Positions 18,269-27,954 of a DNA stretch of 53,099 bases are shown here, piece after piece (position 1 is the first letter of the stretch; every line of letters starts with the position of its first letter). Both the position numbers and the translations under genes were made by a program. The notes beneath the pieces were generated by a model, which ran no database searches, had not been told where the DNA came from, and was given only the letters and a program-made list of their open reading frames with translations. This DNA is from Chryseosolibacter histidinae (lineage in GTDB: Bacteria; Bacteroidota; Bacteroidia; Cytophagales; Cyclobacteriaceae): assembly GCF_018598225.1 (NCBI RefSeq), contig NZ_JAHESF010000047.1:1-53099 (forward strand), given 5' to 3'.

Positions 18269-18651
18269 TGTTCACCTCCTTCGAGTTTTTCCAGATATTT
18301 TTTGATCTCGAGCAGCTCTTCTTTCGACGACTTTTTGTTGCCCAGCGCGCTCATCACCAGTTGCATGGCCGAGCCCTGGAAAACAGTGTCTATCATTTTA
18401 TCGATGATCTGCTGCCGGGTATTCTCCTGCGAAGGCACGGCTTTATAGAGATGCAGCTTGCCGCTTTTTTGGCGTGTCACCAGGCCTTTTTCGTGCATGA
18501 TCTGCAGCAGCTTGAGAATGGTGGTATAGCCATTCATATCCTCGCCACCCATGGCCTCATGCACGTCCTTCACGGCAACAGGCCCCCTGGCCCATAGGAT
18601 CTGAAGGATTTCAAGCTCTTTTTCTGTAGGTTTTACCTGCGAACGGTTCAT
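18265..18651 (-). CDS. BlaI/MecI/CopY family repressor
   Basis: This 128-residue winged-helix regulator shows the family start (LKPTEKELEILQILW-like: VKPTEKELEILQILWARGPVA), recognition helix (GYTTILKLLQIMHEKGLV) and C-terminal dimerisation helices where the cognate M56 peptidase would cut. It is the first gene of the pair and overlaps the peptidase gene. Two identical inverted repeats, TACGAA-N4-TTCGTA, lie upstream; the nearer one ends 2 nt before its start codon, consistent with autorepression. Confidence 0.94.
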   Translation of the reverse strand: MNRSQVKPTEKELEILQILWARGPVAVKDVHEAMGGEDMNGYTTILKLLQIMHEKGLVTRQKSGKLHLYKAVPSQENTRQQIIDKMIDTVFQGSAMQLVMSALGNKKSSKEELLEIKKYLEKLEGGEQ

Positions 18652-18652
18652 A

Positions 18653-18725
18653 TACGAATATTTTCGTAATACAATCTTACAAGACGAACGTTAAGAATAC
18701 AAGTTTTGTTACGAAAAAATTCGTA
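18653..18725. promoter_or_regulatory. Two BlaI-type operators, TACGAA-N4-TTCGTA
   Basis: Operator 1 is 18653-18668 (spacer TATT) and operator 2 is 18710-18725 (spacer AAAA). Both have identical 6-bp half-sites and their centres are 57 bp apart. Paired dyads flanking the promoter are typical of BlaI/MecI autoregulation. Binding by the adjacent repressor is inferred from position and symmetry. Confidence 0.75.
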
Positions 18726-18830
18726 TTTATTTAGAAGGCAGGGCGAATCACCATGATTGAGTGGTGCGTTATGTGCCAAAGCTTTCGAAGCTGGATATAG
18801 ATTGCCTGTGGCACATGAAACTACCAATGC

Positions 18831-18885
18831 TAAATAGCCCCGGGCTTGCACCCGGGGCTATTTACATTGAGCCCCTTCAGGGCTC
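18831..18885. repeat. REP-like double hairpin (CCCCGGG / GAGCCC)
   Basis: A perfect 14-bp stem (TAAATAGCCCCGGG at 18831-18844 and its complement at 18851-18864, loop CTTGCA) is followed by a second stem GAGCCC/GGGCTC (18869-18885). The pair ends 13 nt before the stop codon of the hybrid kinase, so it lies at its 3' end. Similar paired GC hairpins are known as dispersed REP-type repeats in many genomes; calling it such is an inference from form. Confidence 0.6.
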
Positions 18886-18898
18886 GTTGGTTGTCGGT

Positions 18899-21800
18899 TT
18901 AGAACGTTGTTTTGATGTCGTCCTGAAGCTCGCGGATCAGCTTTTCGGTAATGCCGGTAAATTCCTGTTTCTTTTTTTCGAACGATGCGGCACCGTTACC
19001 TGCAACAAGCTCTTTGATCTCTTCAACCAGCAGCAGGAATGTTTTGTCGAGCATGCTGATGGTAGGTTTGATCTTGTGCGCCGCCTTGCGGTAGATCTCC
19101 GGATCTTTTTGCCGAAGCGCATCTCCGAGCGCCTGCTGCAGCTCCTGAAGATTTTTGATCAGCAGGCCTGCCAGCTCACGTTTGAATTCTTTATCGCCTT
19201 CCGTGTAGAGATCGAGGTTGAACGTTTTTTTCGGAGTGGGCTCTGCGCCCTGCGGCTGCAAGGCATCGATGTATTGCGCGATCCTGCTTTGCAGCTCTTC
19301 CGGCAAAAAGGGCTTGCTGATGAAATCGTTCATACCTGATAGGATGGCCTTCTCCCTGATGTCGATCATGGCCGAGGCTGTGAGGGCAATGATAGGAATT
19401 TCTTTAAAGTAAGGATCATCATCAATTTCACGGATCTTCCGGGAGGCTTCGTAACCATCCATCTCGGGCATCTGCAGATCCATCAGGATAAGCTGATACG
19501 ATTTGTTCTTCACCATTTCGAGGGCTTCTTTTCCATGGTTGGCGAAGTCGACGTCCAGTCCCCACTTGCGCAAAAAATTGGAGGCAACGATCTGGTTCAC
19601 CCGGTTATCTTCCACCAGCAACACCTTCGCTTTTCTGCCGATGGTGCTGCTCACGGTTTCGAATTTCTTTTGTACCGCGGGCGCTTTGATATCGCCTTCT
19701 TCGAGCAGCAGGGTAAACTTGAATTCCGAGCCTACACCCGGCGTGCTGATAACTTCAATTTCTCCGCCCATCAGGGTCAGCAGTTTTTTGGTGATGGAGA
19801 GGCCCAATCCCGTACCGCCAAATTTGCGTGTAGTGTCTGAGTTGGCCTGTGCGAAGCTTTCGAAGATCCGCTTCACTTTTTCGGGCGCTATTCCAATACC
19901 TGTGTCTTTGATGGAGAAGTTCACAGCATGTTTATGCGCATCCACGGGTTCGGAGGTTACCGAGAGGATCACACTTCCGTTGCTCTCGGTAAACTTGATG
20001 GCGTTGCCAATCAGGTTGGTGATGATCTGCCCGATGCGTACCTGATCGCCCTTCACCACGGTGGGCGCGGTTTTGCTGTAGCTCAACGACAGGCTTACAC
20101 CTTTCTCACGTGCCCGCTGGTCCAGCACCTGTTGCATGTTCTCCAGGAATTCGGGCAGGTTGAAGTCGATGTGCTCCAGGCTGATCTTGCCCGCCTCGAT
20201 CTTGCTGAAATCGAGAATATCGTTGATGATCGTTAACAGGTTTTCGCCGGAGAATTTCAGCAACCTGAGGTTCTCCTGCTGGTCGGTGCGTGGATTTTCG
20301 ATCAGCAGCAGGTTGGTAATGCCCACAATGGCATTCATCGGTGTTCTGATCTCATGGCTCATCATGGAGAGGAACTGACTTTTGGCAAGGGTTGCTTCTT
20401 CCGCTCTCTCCTTGGCTTCGCGCAGCGCCAGCTCTGCGGCTTTTCTTTCGGTAATATCCCTGGCCGAGGTTTGAAACCCGATCATCACACCGTCTTCGTC
20501 GAAATAAGGATGGGAGTTGGACTCGAGCCAGATCAAATTTCCGTCTTTCTTCCGCATGCGGTATTCGGCCCGGGCCGGTATGCCGCTCATGGTTTTAGGA
20601 TGCACTTCTTCCAGCATCTTCTTCCGGTCTTCGGGCTCGATCAGGTCGAATGCAGATTTGCCGACAAGCTCCTCCGGTTCGTATCCGAGAATTTCTTTTA
20701 CAGAAGGGGAAATGAAGATCCGTTTGGCATCAGTGCCCGCGTTGTAGAGCGAGATCAGGTCTTTGGAGTTGGTGCTGATGAGCCTGTAAAGTTGCTCGCT
20801 CTCTTCCGCCTTTCGAACAGCTTCTTTCAACGGCGTGATATCGCTCACGGTGCCGATGAACCCGGTAACCTGGTTGTCTTTGTTCCTGATGGGATGAAGC
20901 TGGTTAGAGATCCAGGTGATACCCTTGGCAGGAGTAGAGAACCGGAATTCGAGCGATACACTTGATCCGGCGCGAATAGCATGGTTCCACAACTCGATCA
21001 CTTTTTCGCGGTCGTCTTTGTAAACAGCCTGTTGTCGTGCCTCAACCGAGGTATTTTCGGGGTCAAGCCCTACGATCTCGAACCATTTTCTATTGATGAA
21101 CGTGGCCTTGCCTTCCTTGTTGAGTTGGTAGATGCCTACCGATGCATTTTCAGTGAGCGACCTGAAGAGTGTTTCGCTGGCTTGCAGGGCTTCACGTGCC
21201 TGTACCAATGCCGTAATATCACGCGCCACTACATTTACTTTGAAGACCCATTCATCGCGGAAGAACATGCGTACATTCTGGCCTACCCACAGATCCGATC
21301 CATTGGCGGGAGTGATCGCGAATTCCAGATACGAAACTTCGGTTTTGCTGGCGAGCTGCTGTTTGTAAAACGACACAACCCGATGCCTATGGTCAGGATG
21401 GACCAGGTCCCAGTAATATTTATCCGCCAGCGCTTCTTTGCTATACCCGCAGATGCTTTCCATCACAGGGTTCACATAGCTGAACTTTCCATTTTCATCC
21501 AGCTCATAGATCATGTCGGTGGCCCGCTCCACCACTTCCCTGAACTGGCGTTCCCGTACTTCGATCTTCTCATGCAGCGCGTTGACATAATCCAGGTTAC
21601 TTCTCAGCTCTTCACCGGTGGCCTGCAGCTCTTCATTCATGGTTGAAAGCTCCTGGTTGGCATGGGCAAGCTCCATGTTGGTGCCTTTCAACCCCTTCAC
21701 CATGGGAGAAAAAATAAAAATGAACTCCAGGAGCAGCACAATCACGCAGGCTACTGCCAGCGCCAGCTCGATGTTCTTCATGTTATGCAGCTTTTCTTCA

Positions 21801-22300
21801 GCTTCGTGCTGGTAGGTAGCCACAGTACGCTCCATAGTGTAAAGGAAGTCAAGCTCATGTTGCGAGACTACCTCCACCGTTTGGGTGGCGGTAGCCAGGT
21901 CAGGATAGCCGGTCAGTTGGTTACACGCTTTTGCCATGGCCGATACATGCGGCGAGATGATGCGGAGCAGGGAGTCGATCGCTGCGCTGTTGCGGCCGGG
22001 ACCCCCAAGCTCTCCGTTGACCAGCTGCGAATGCACATGCTGCCATTCCTTAACCAGTTTTTTCAGCGTGTCAAGTCCCGCCTGATCTGTTTGCCCGTTC
22101 TTAATTGCATTGTAAGTGTAGAGAACACGTTTGGAGATGCGTTGGCTGAGCATGCGCTGCCGGCCGGCAATATTGATCAGGTTTGCGTCATCATTCTGCT
22201 GATTGAGGTCATACTGGATAATAACCTGCGAGATAACGATGGTGAGCACCACCGTTGTAATGAACAAAACATATTGAGCCTTGAGACTACGGGTATTCAT
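18899..22300 (-). CDS. Hybrid sensor histidine kinase (PilJ-like sensor, PAS x3, HisKA, REC, Hpt)
   Basis: I start this 1133-residue inner-membrane kinase at the ATG at 22300 (MNTRSLKAQ), followed at once by a membrane segment. Parts in order: periplasmic PilJ-type helical sensor (NLINIAGRQRMLSQRISKR, as in nitrate/type IV pili sensors), second membrane segment (about 178-198), coiled coil, three PAS domains (about 250-620), HisKA with the phospho-acceptor His in SMMSHEIRTPMNA (about 649), HATPase (NLIGNAIKF, DTGIGI, GGTGLGLSI), receiver (VEDNRVNQIV, LMDLQMPEMDG, SKPF) and a C-terminal Hpt domain (AAHKIKPTISML). It is divergent from the receiver-led glycosyltransferase operon, whose stand-alone receiver is a plausible phosphate acceptor. 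Confidence 0.93.
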   Translation of the reverse strand: MNTRSLKAQYVLFITTVVLTIVISQVIIQYDLNQQNDDANLINIAGRQRMLSQRISKRVLYTYNAIKNGQTDQAGLDTLKKLVKEWQHVHSQLVNGELGGPGRNSAAIDSLLRIISPHVSAMAKACNQLTGYPDLATATQTVEVVSQHELDFLYTMERTVATYQHEAEEKLHNMKNIELALAVACVIVLLLEFIFIFSPMVKGLKGTNMELAHANQELSTMNEELQATGEELRSNLDYVNALHEKIEVRERQFREVVERATDMIYELDENGKFSYVNPVMESICGYSKEALADKYYWDLVHPDHRHRVVSFYKQQLASKTEVSYLEFAITPANGSDLWVGQNVRMFFRDEWVFKVNVVARDITALVQAREALQASETLFRSLTENASVGIYQLNKEGKATFINRKWFEIVGLDPENTSVEARQQAVYKDDREKVIELWNHAIRAGSSVSLEFRFSTPAKGITWISNQLHPIRNKDNQVTGFIGTVSDITPLKEAVRKAEESEQLYRLISTNSKDLISLYNAGTDAKRIFISPSVKEILGYEPEELVGKSAFDLIEPEDRKKMLEEVHPKTMSGIPARAEYRMRKKDGNLIWLESNSHPYFDEDGVMIGFQTSARDITERKAAELALREAKERAEEATLAKSQFLSMMSHEIRTPMNAIVGITNLLLIENPRTDQQENLRLLKFSGENLLTIINDILDFSKIEAGKISLEHIDFNLPEFLENMQQVLDQRAREKGVSLSLSYSKTAPTVVKGDQVRIGQIITNLIGNAIKFTESNGSVILSVTSEPVDAHKHAVNFSIKDTGIGIAPEKVKRIFESFAQANSDTTRKFGGTGLGLSITKKLLTLMGGEIEVISTPGVGSEFKFTLLLEEGDIKAPAVQKKFETVSSTIGRKAKVLLVEDNRVNQIVASNFLRKWGLDVDFANHGKEALEMVKNKSYQLILMDLQMPEMDGYEASRKIREIDDDPYFKEIPIIALTASAMIDIREKAILSGMNDFISKPFLPEELQSRIAQYIDALQPQGAEPTPKKTFNLDLYTEGDKEFKRELAGLLIKNLQELQQALGDALRQKDPEIYRKAAHKIKPTISMLDKTFLLLVEEIKELVAGNGAASFEKKKQEFTGITEKLIRELQDDIKTTF

Positions 22301-22551
22301 GAAGGTAAATTCGGGCAATGGAATAGGTTTTCCGGATAGCAAGTTAAGGGGAAATCAGATGCGTTTCTTTGGTTTTCTTGTCCTGATCATATAAGTGGCT
22401 GTTCCGGTGTTTCATCGCAAGGGTCCGTTCAATGGCCGGGGTTCATATACGGTGCACCTAAATTGCAGCCGGGTATGTTTACATCAACAGTTTCTTATTA
22501 TTTTTAAGATACAATAAAGTTCTTTAACGTCGATATCCTAATCGAAAATTA

Positions 22552-22917
22552 ATGGCAAAAATACTTGTATGCGATGATGATGAAGCACTGGTCAGCATGG
22601 TGCGTTTCAAACTATCGCGTGAAAACCTTGGCGAGGTGATCAAAGCTGCGGACGGAAGGGAAGCCAAAGCCCTGTTGCAGGAGTCGGATTTTGACCTGGT
22701 GATCACCGATATCCATATGCCCTTTCATTCAGGCCTCGAAATTACCACCTTTATCAGGAACGATCTGGGGAAAAATACCCCCATTATTGTGCTGTCAGCG
22801 GAAGGGTTGGAAAACACGGTTTTACAAGCTTTTGAAATAGGCGCCAACGATTTTATCACCAAACCTTTCAGTCCCGCAGAGCTGGCAGTGCGGGTGAAAA
22901 GGATCCTAAAAAAATGA
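22552..22917 (+). CDS. Stand-alone response regulator receiver protein
   Basis: This 121-residue protein is a bare CheY-like receiver with no output domain. The acidic pocket (CDDDEA), phospho-acceptor Asp in VITDIHMP (D54), the switch residue region (IIVLSAEG) and the Lys in ITKPFSPAE are present. It leads the operon of HEAT, GT2, LTA-synthase-like and YaiO-like genes (12 nt to the next) and is divergent from the hybrid kinase, whose Hpt domain could phosphorylate it. A single receiver may act by protein binding, for example to the HEAT protein. Confidence 0.93.
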   Translation: MAKILVCDDDEALVSMVRFKLSRENLGEVIKAADGREAKALLQESDFDLVITDIHMPFHSGLEITTFIRNDLGKNTPIIVLSAEGLENTVLQAFEIGANDFITKPFSPAELAVRVKRILKK

Positions 22918-22929
22918 AGAAGACCCGTT

Positions 22930-24057
22930 ATGTGGTTGGAAAACGTGCTTAACTCTTATCATTTAACCCAGGCAGAGCGCGTTATCATTTATGGCTCCGG
23001 TCTTTTGCTGGTAGCAAGCTTCGGCGCCGTGCTGATCCTTTTCCTGAGCCGCATCATAAAATCGCGCGGGGCTGCACGCACACGACGGTTGCGTGAGCAA
23101 TTCCAGAAGATCCTCAACGCCATTGTGGTGAATGAGACCTTCTCGGAAAGATCAACCCCCGTATCGGCCTTCGAATACCGCATGGCCGAGCTGCGGCTCA
23201 TAGCAGGGTCATCTGCTTCTGCCCGGCAGATACTGATCACGCAGATCCTCGAGGTGAAGAAAAATCTTTATGGCAGCTCTGCAGAGGTGCTTACGTCTAC
23301 TTACTACGCGCTTGACCTCGACCGTGACAGCCGGCGTAAGCTCAGGAGCTACCAATGGAAAAAGAAAGCACAGGCCATCCGTGAGCTGGCAGAGTTCCAT
23401 CATCAGCAAAGCATCCCCCAGATCGTACGTTTCCTCACTTCGGCCAATGCTATTCTGCGGCAGGAGAGCTTCATGGCCCTCGTACGCCTCGAACCACAAC
23501 CGCTTACATTCCTCGATCATTATGACCTGGAGATCTCCGAATGGATGGGCATCAACATCTATAACTATCTCTCGAAGATCGAAGTGCGTAAACTTCCGGA
23601 TTTCAGCCGATGGTTCAATCACCCCAACGTGAGCGTAAGGTTGTTCAGCATCAGCATGGCGCGCCAGTTCAGGCAGACCGCTGCGCTTCCGGCCCTTGTC
23701 GATCAGCTTTACAGCGATAACCCGAACATCGTGGGGCTTGCCGTGTCAACGCTGGGCTCGCTGGAAGCTTACCAGTACAGGAAAGACATCGTGAGCCTGG
23801 CCACACACGTCTGGCCCTTCGAAAGACTTGCAGAACGCGCCGTCAAATGCCTGGGTGCTATCGGCGACATGGATGAAGACATCGGTCTGCTGAGCAAGTT
23901 CCTGTCTCACCCTGCCTATAGCGTACGCTTTGAAGCCGCCTGCGCCCTGCGGCAGCTGGGTGACAAGGGAGAAATAGCTTTACGGAACTTTAATGAACAG
24001 AACGACAACAACCTCCAAGGCATATTGCAACACCTGTCTGAACCATTACTGAAATGA
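22930..24057 (+). CDS. Membrane-anchored HEAT-repeat protein
   Basis: This 375-residue protein has one membrane segment near the N-terminus (VIIYGSGLLLVASFGAVLILFLSRII, about 18-43) and a basic stretch after it. A cytoplasmic or periplasmic domain of helical HEAT-like repeats follows (AIRELAEFHHQQSIPQIVRFLTSANAILRQESFMALVRLE, TAALPALVDQLYSDNPNIVGLAVSTLGSLE, and AERAVKCLGAIGD / YSVRFEAACALRQLGD). HEAT repeats bind proteins, so it may couple the receiver upstream to the glycosyltransferase, whose start codon overlaps its stop (ATGA). Confidence 0.83.
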   Translation: MWLENVLNSYHLTQAERVIIYGSGLLLVASFGAVLILFLSRIIKSRGAARTRRLREQFQKILNAIVVNETFSERSTPVSAFEYRMAELRLIAGSSASARQILITQILEVKKNLYGSSAEVLTSTYYALDLDRDSRRKLRSYQWKKKAQAIRELAEFHHQQSIPQIVRFLTSANAILRQESFMALVRLEPQPLTFLDHYDLEISEWMGINIYNYLSKIEVRKLPDFSRWFNHPNVSVRLFSISMARQFRQTAALPALVDQLYSDNPNIVGLAVSTLGSLEAYQYRKDIVSLATHVWPFERLAERAVKCLGAIGDMDEDIGLLSKFLSHPAYSVRFEAACALRQLGDKGEIALRNFNEQNDNNLQGILQHLSEPLLK

Positions 24058-25502
24058 TCGGCGTCATAGGCGATATCATTCTTTTTATTGTCAACACGCT
24101 GGTGCTGATCTATGCGGTCTCCATCGCGTTCTGTTACCTGTGCCTCGCTTTTATCTCCATGTGGGAGATGCGAACATACATGCACAAGAATTATTTTGTG
24201 GATTACCGGTTCATCCTCTCGTCACCTTTTGCACCCGGTATTTCGTTGATCGCGCCTGCCTACAACGAAGGTCTCACCATCATCGACAACGTCAAGTCGC
24301 TGCTCTCCATCATGTACAACAATTACGAAGTGATCATCGTCAACGATGGCAGCAAAGACGACACGCTGCCGAAGATGATCGCCGCCTTTGACCTGGTGAA
24401 GGTGCCGTATGACCTTCAGAACCAGCTTCACACCAAGCCTGTGCGCGGCATCTATAAATCGCGGAACCTGGCCTTTAAAAAATTGATGGTGGTAGACAAG
24501 GAAAACGGAGGCAAGGCCGATGCATTGAACGTGGGACTCAACATTTCGGCGAAAGACCTCGTGGCCTGCATCGATGTGGATTGCATCATCGAGCCGGACG
24601 CGCTGCTAAAGATGGTGAAGCCGTTCCTGGAAGAGCCCGTGGAGGTGATCGCTTCGGGTGGGGTGGTGCGCATAGCCAACTCGTGTGTGGTGGAAGAGGG
24701 AAGGCTGATCGAGGTACGTCTGCCGCAAAATATGGTGGCCCGGTTCCAGGTGCTGGAATACATGCGCGCTTTTCTGCTGGGCCGGATGGCGTGGGCCAAG
24801 CTGGATGGACTGCTGCTGATCTCGGGCGCCTTCGGCCTTTTCAAAAGAGACATCGCCATCAAAGCAGGAGGTTATAACCATAAGACCGTAGGTGAAGACA
24901 TGGAGCTTGTGGTGCGGATGCGCGCGTATATGCACGAGCAGAAGCGGAAATACAAGGTCTCCTATATCCCCGATCCACTGTGCTGGACAGAGGCGCCGGC
25001 CAATTATACCATTCTTGGGAGACAACGCAACCGCTGGGCACGCGGTACTTTCGAGACCCTCAAGATCCACCGCCGCATTTTTTTCAACCCGAATTATGGC
25101 GTGATCGGCATGCTCAGCTATCCCTTCTGGTTCTTTTTCGAATGGCTTGCGCCGTTTGTAGAGTTCTTCGGCCTGGCATTTTTTCTCATACTGGTGATCC
25201 TGGGAAAAGTGAACTGGATCTTCTTCCTGGTACTGTTGCTGGCCGTATACAGCTTTGCCATTTTTATTTCCATGTGCTCCCTGCTGGCGGAAGAGATGTC
25301 GTTTTTCAAATACACCGCTAAACGTGAAGTGGGCAAAATGATGCTTACCGCGCTCATCGAGCCGTTCTGGTTTCACCCACGGGTGGTCTGGTGGTCGATA
25401 AAGGGTAACTATGACCTCATCAAAGGCAAGAAGTCGTGGGGAGAAATGACGCGGCAGGGATTTGTTCAAAGCAAGAAAAAAGAAAAAACTGCAGCAGGCT
25501 AA
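24054..25502 (+). CDS. Processive family 2 glycosyltransferase (BcsA/PgaC-like), membrane
   Basis: This 482-residue enzyme has an N-terminal membrane segment (residues about 7-38), a cytoplasmic GT-A domain and membrane helices at about 370-425. All motifs of a processive synthase are seen: D98 in IIVNDGSKDD, D174-V-D176, the acceptor-binding E281-D282 in TVGEDMELV, and Q324-R-N-R-W328 (QxxRW). No PilZ domain is present, so it would not bind c-di-GMP as BcsA does. It resembles poly-N-acetylglucosamine and cellulose synthases, but the sugar cannot be determined here. Partners are the HEAT protein (overlapping start), the phosphatase-fold transferase (4 nt later) and the YaiO-like barrel. Confidence 0.9.
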   Translation: MIGVIGDIILFIVNTLVLIYAVSIAFCYLCLAFISMWEMRTYMHKNYFVDYRFILSSPFAPGISLIAPAYNEGLTIIDNVKSLLSIMYNNYEVIIVNDGSKDDTLPKMIAAFDLVKVPYDLQNQLHTKPVRGIYKSRNLAFKKLMVVDKENGGKADALNVGLNISAKDLVACIDVDCIIEPDALLKMVKPFLEEPVEVIASGGVVRIANSCVVEEGRLIEVRLPQNMVARFQVLEYMRAFLLGRMAWAKLDGLLLISGAFGLFKRDIAIKAGGYNHKTVGEDMELVVRMRAYMHEQKRKYKVSYIPDPLCWTEAPANYTILGRQRNRWARGTFETLKIHRRIFFNPNYGVIGMLSYPFWFFFEWLAPFVEFFGLAFFLILVILGKVNWIFFLVLLLAVYSFAIFISMCSLLAEEMSFFKYTAKREVGKMMLTALIEPFWFHPRVVWWSIKGNYDLIKGKKSWGEMTRQGFVQSKKKEKTAAG

Positions 25503-25506
25503 GACC

Positions 25507-27954
25507 ATGAAAGAAAGATTACGCAATGTCATTCTGTTTCTCGTGCCGTTATCACTGCTGTTTGCGGTAGTGTTTACGCTGCTACGGGTTTATGAGTATT
25601 TAGCGGGAGGCGCCGTTTTTTCAGCGCAGTACGAAGCGTTGGGTTTTCTGTACGACTGGCCCTTCGCCTTCAGCCTCATTCTTTTCGTGGTGGCATTTTG
25701 TATGGTACTTGCGCTGCTGCACACCGGCGTGGCAAAGCTCATGGGTGTGGTGCTGTATACATTATTGCTGATCATCGCATTTGCCCTCATCCAGTATTTT
25801 TCCGTGACCGGTGTACCTCTGAGCGCCGACTTCTTCGGTTACTCGTTCCAGGACATCGGCATCACTGTTGGCGCATCGGGAGTCAGTATCCTTACCGTTG
25901 TATCCCTTGTGTTGTATGTTGGACTTTTCATCGGCGGAGGCCTTTTGCTTCAAAAGTCGCGCATCACGGCAAACCTGTCGTTGCGTGGTGCCGTGATCAT
26001 GCTGGTGTTGATCGCCGTGACTGCGTTCCTTCCGCTGCGACCCGCGCATGAGCAATTTGAAAAAGAGATCGATTACAACCTGGTGCTGAACAAATCTCAG
26101 TACTTTTTCGGGCGCAGCGTGTCTTATTGGCGCGAAGGCTCTGCGCTCGACACGGAAGGGACAAAAGCATTTGTTCCGGGTACCTATCCTTTTTTAAAGA
26201 AGGCAGACTATAACAATGTGCTGGGCCCTTTCCTCGATCGGTCTGAAGAGCGACCCGATCTTGTATTTCTGATCATAGAAGGACTTGGCAGGGATTTCAC
26301 CGGGCCTGGTGCGCGCTACGGAGGCTTTACACCTTTCCTTGATTCGCTGGCCGGTAAAAGTCTGTACTGGAAAAACGGACTCAGCAATGCGGGGCGTACT
26401 TTCGGCGCGTTGCCCAGTATTTTAGGAAGCCTCCCTTACGGAAGGAACGGCTTCATGAGCTACGGTGCCGACATGCCCGACCACCAGACGCTCATCAGTC
26501 TGCTGAAGGCGCAAGGTTACGCCACGCACTTTTTCTATGGAGGAAACCCCAACTTTGACAACCAGGATCTTTTCCTCCAGTACCAGGGTATCGACTACAT
26601 GCTCAATGAAAGCAACTTCCCGGCTACCTACAAAAGAGCCACGGCAGATAGCGACGGATTTACCTGGGGATTCGCTGACCGGGATGTGTTCCGGCGCTCG
26701 CTGGAGGTGCTGGACACGATGAGCCGTTCGCCGCGCCTGGATATTTACCTGACGCTGTCTACCCATGAGCCGTTCCGTGCACCGGAAGCACGTTTCGCAG
26801 CCATGGCTGACAAGCGGTTGCAGGAGTCTGGTTGGGATGAGGAAACCAGGAGTCGTTATGCGGAATACAAAGACGTGTTTTCCTGCCTGTTGTATACTGA
26901 CGATGCCATCCGGGAATTTTTTGAACGATACAAACGCCGTCCTGAATTTAAGAAGACTATATTCATCATTACGGGCGATCACCGACTGATACCAGTGCCG
27001 CAGGATACACGGCTGTCGCGTTTTCATGTACCGATCATTATTTATTCACCTTTGCTTCGCCAGCCGGAAACTTTCGGATCGATGGCCGTTCATTCAGATA
27101 TTATGCCTGCGCTGCTGGGCCTTCTTCGCAGTGAGTATGGAATGAAGTTCCCGGAAAAGATGCCCTTCATCTCTAAAACGCTTGACGTGAAGCGCGAACT
27201 TTCCGCAACACTCGATCTTGCGCTCATCCGCAACAAAGGTGAGATAAATGATTACGTCGATGGACTGCACTTTTTATCGGAAGGAAGGTTGTTTCAGATC
27301 ACACCCGACCTGGGGCTGGAACCGGTGCGCAATGACGCCTTGCAGCATACGCTTCAGGAAAAATTACAGTTGTTCAAAAACAGGTCTGTGTATGCCGTGG
27401 AACATAACCGTGTAGACACTGTGGCCTCCGGGCATAAACTGCAACTGTTTACTTTTACCGAACACGAAGAGAAATTTATCCGCGGTCACGGGCTGAAGGA
27501 CCTCAAGCCGGACGAGCTGTTTGCAAAAGCACGTGCGCTTGCCTTTGAAAAGAAACGCGACGACAGCAGGATTGTGCTCAGGGTACTGCTGAACGAAAGC
27601 CCCAATTATCACGATGCGCGGATCCTGCTGGCCCGTACTTTCGCCTGGGACAATCGTTATGATACTGCACATTTTTTCCTGGCGCAGGTGATTGAGCGCG
27701 CGCCTGCGTATGGCGACGCCTACAACGCCCTGGCTGACATCGAATACTGGAAAGGCAACCACGGACAGTCACTCACGCTCGCCGAAAAAGGATTGTTATC
27801 AAATCCCGAAGATCCGGAGCTGATGGCCAGGAGGGCGAGAGGATTGTGGATGACGGGCAGGAAAGAAGAAGCAAAAAAAATCACCGAAGCTGTGTTGCAA
27901 AAGTGGCCGCAAAACGAAGTGGCCCTGGACCTGATCAAAAAACTGGCCCCATGA
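25507..27954 (+). CDS. LTA-synthase-like alkaline phosphatase superfamily transferase with TPR tail
   Basis: I start this 815-residue protein at the ATG at 25507. Five membrane segments occupy the first 190 residues. Then comes a periplasmic sulfatase-fold domain with a metal Glu (VFLIIEGLGRDF), a Thr nucleophile (NAGRTFGALPSI), a His in STHEPF, and the D-H metal pair in IITGDHR. These match LtaS and phosphoethanolamine transferases such as BcsG. The C-terminal 150 residues are tetratricopeptide repeats (FAKARALAFEKKRDD, ADIEYWKGNHGQSLTLAEKGL). In the cellulose system BcsG adds phosphoethanolamine to the polymer; here a phospho-group transfer to the GT2 product is a reasonable guess. It overlaps the next gene by 4 nt. 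Confidence 0.85.
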   Translation: MKERLRNVILFLVPLSLLFAVVFTLLRVYEYLAGGAVFSAQYEALGFLYDWPFAFSLILFVVAFCMVLALLHTGVAKLMGVVLYTLLLIIAFALIQYFSVTGVPLSADFFGYSFQDIGITVGASGVSILTVVSLVLYVGLFIGGGLLLQKSRITANLSLRGAVIMLVLIAVTAFLPLRPAHEQFEKEIDYNLVLNKSQYFFGRSVSYWREGSALDTEGTKAFVPGTYPFLKKADYNNVLGPFLDRSEERPDLVFLIIEGLGRDFTGPGARYGGFTPFLDSLAGKSLYWKNGLSNAGRTFGALPSILGSLPYGRNGFMSYGADMPDHQTLISLLKAQGYATHFFYGGNPNFDNQDLFLQYQGIDYMLNESNFPATYKRATADSDGFTWGFADRDVFRRSLEVLDTMSRSPRLDIYLTLSTHEPFRAPEARFAAMADKRLQESGWDEETRSRYAEYKDVFSCLLYTDDAIREFFERYKRRPEFKKTIFIITGDHRLIPVPQDTRLSRFHVPIIIYSPLLRQPETFGSMAVHSDIMPALLGLLRSEYGMKFPEKMPFISKTLDVKRELSATLDLALIRNKGEINDYVDGLHFLSEGRLFQITPDLGLEPVRNDALQHTLQEKLQLFKNRSVYAVEHNRVDTVASGHKLQLFTFTEHEEKFIRGHGLKDLKPDELFAKARALAFEKKRDDSRIVLRVLLNESPNYHDARILLARTFAWDNRYDTAHFFLAQVIERAPAYGDAYNALADIEYWKGNHGQSLTLAEKGLLSNPEDPELMARRARGLWMTGRKEEAKKITEAVLQKWPQNEVALDLIKKLAP

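Noticed and set aside
18648-18851. 67-codon minus-strand frame upstream of the BlaI-like gene
   Set aside because: It crosses both BlaI-type operators and the REP-like hairpin, and resembles no protein.
24606-25532. 308-codon frame antisense to the GT2 glycosyltransferase
   Set aside because: The plus strand has every GT2 motif; the antisense frame is open only because of codon bias.
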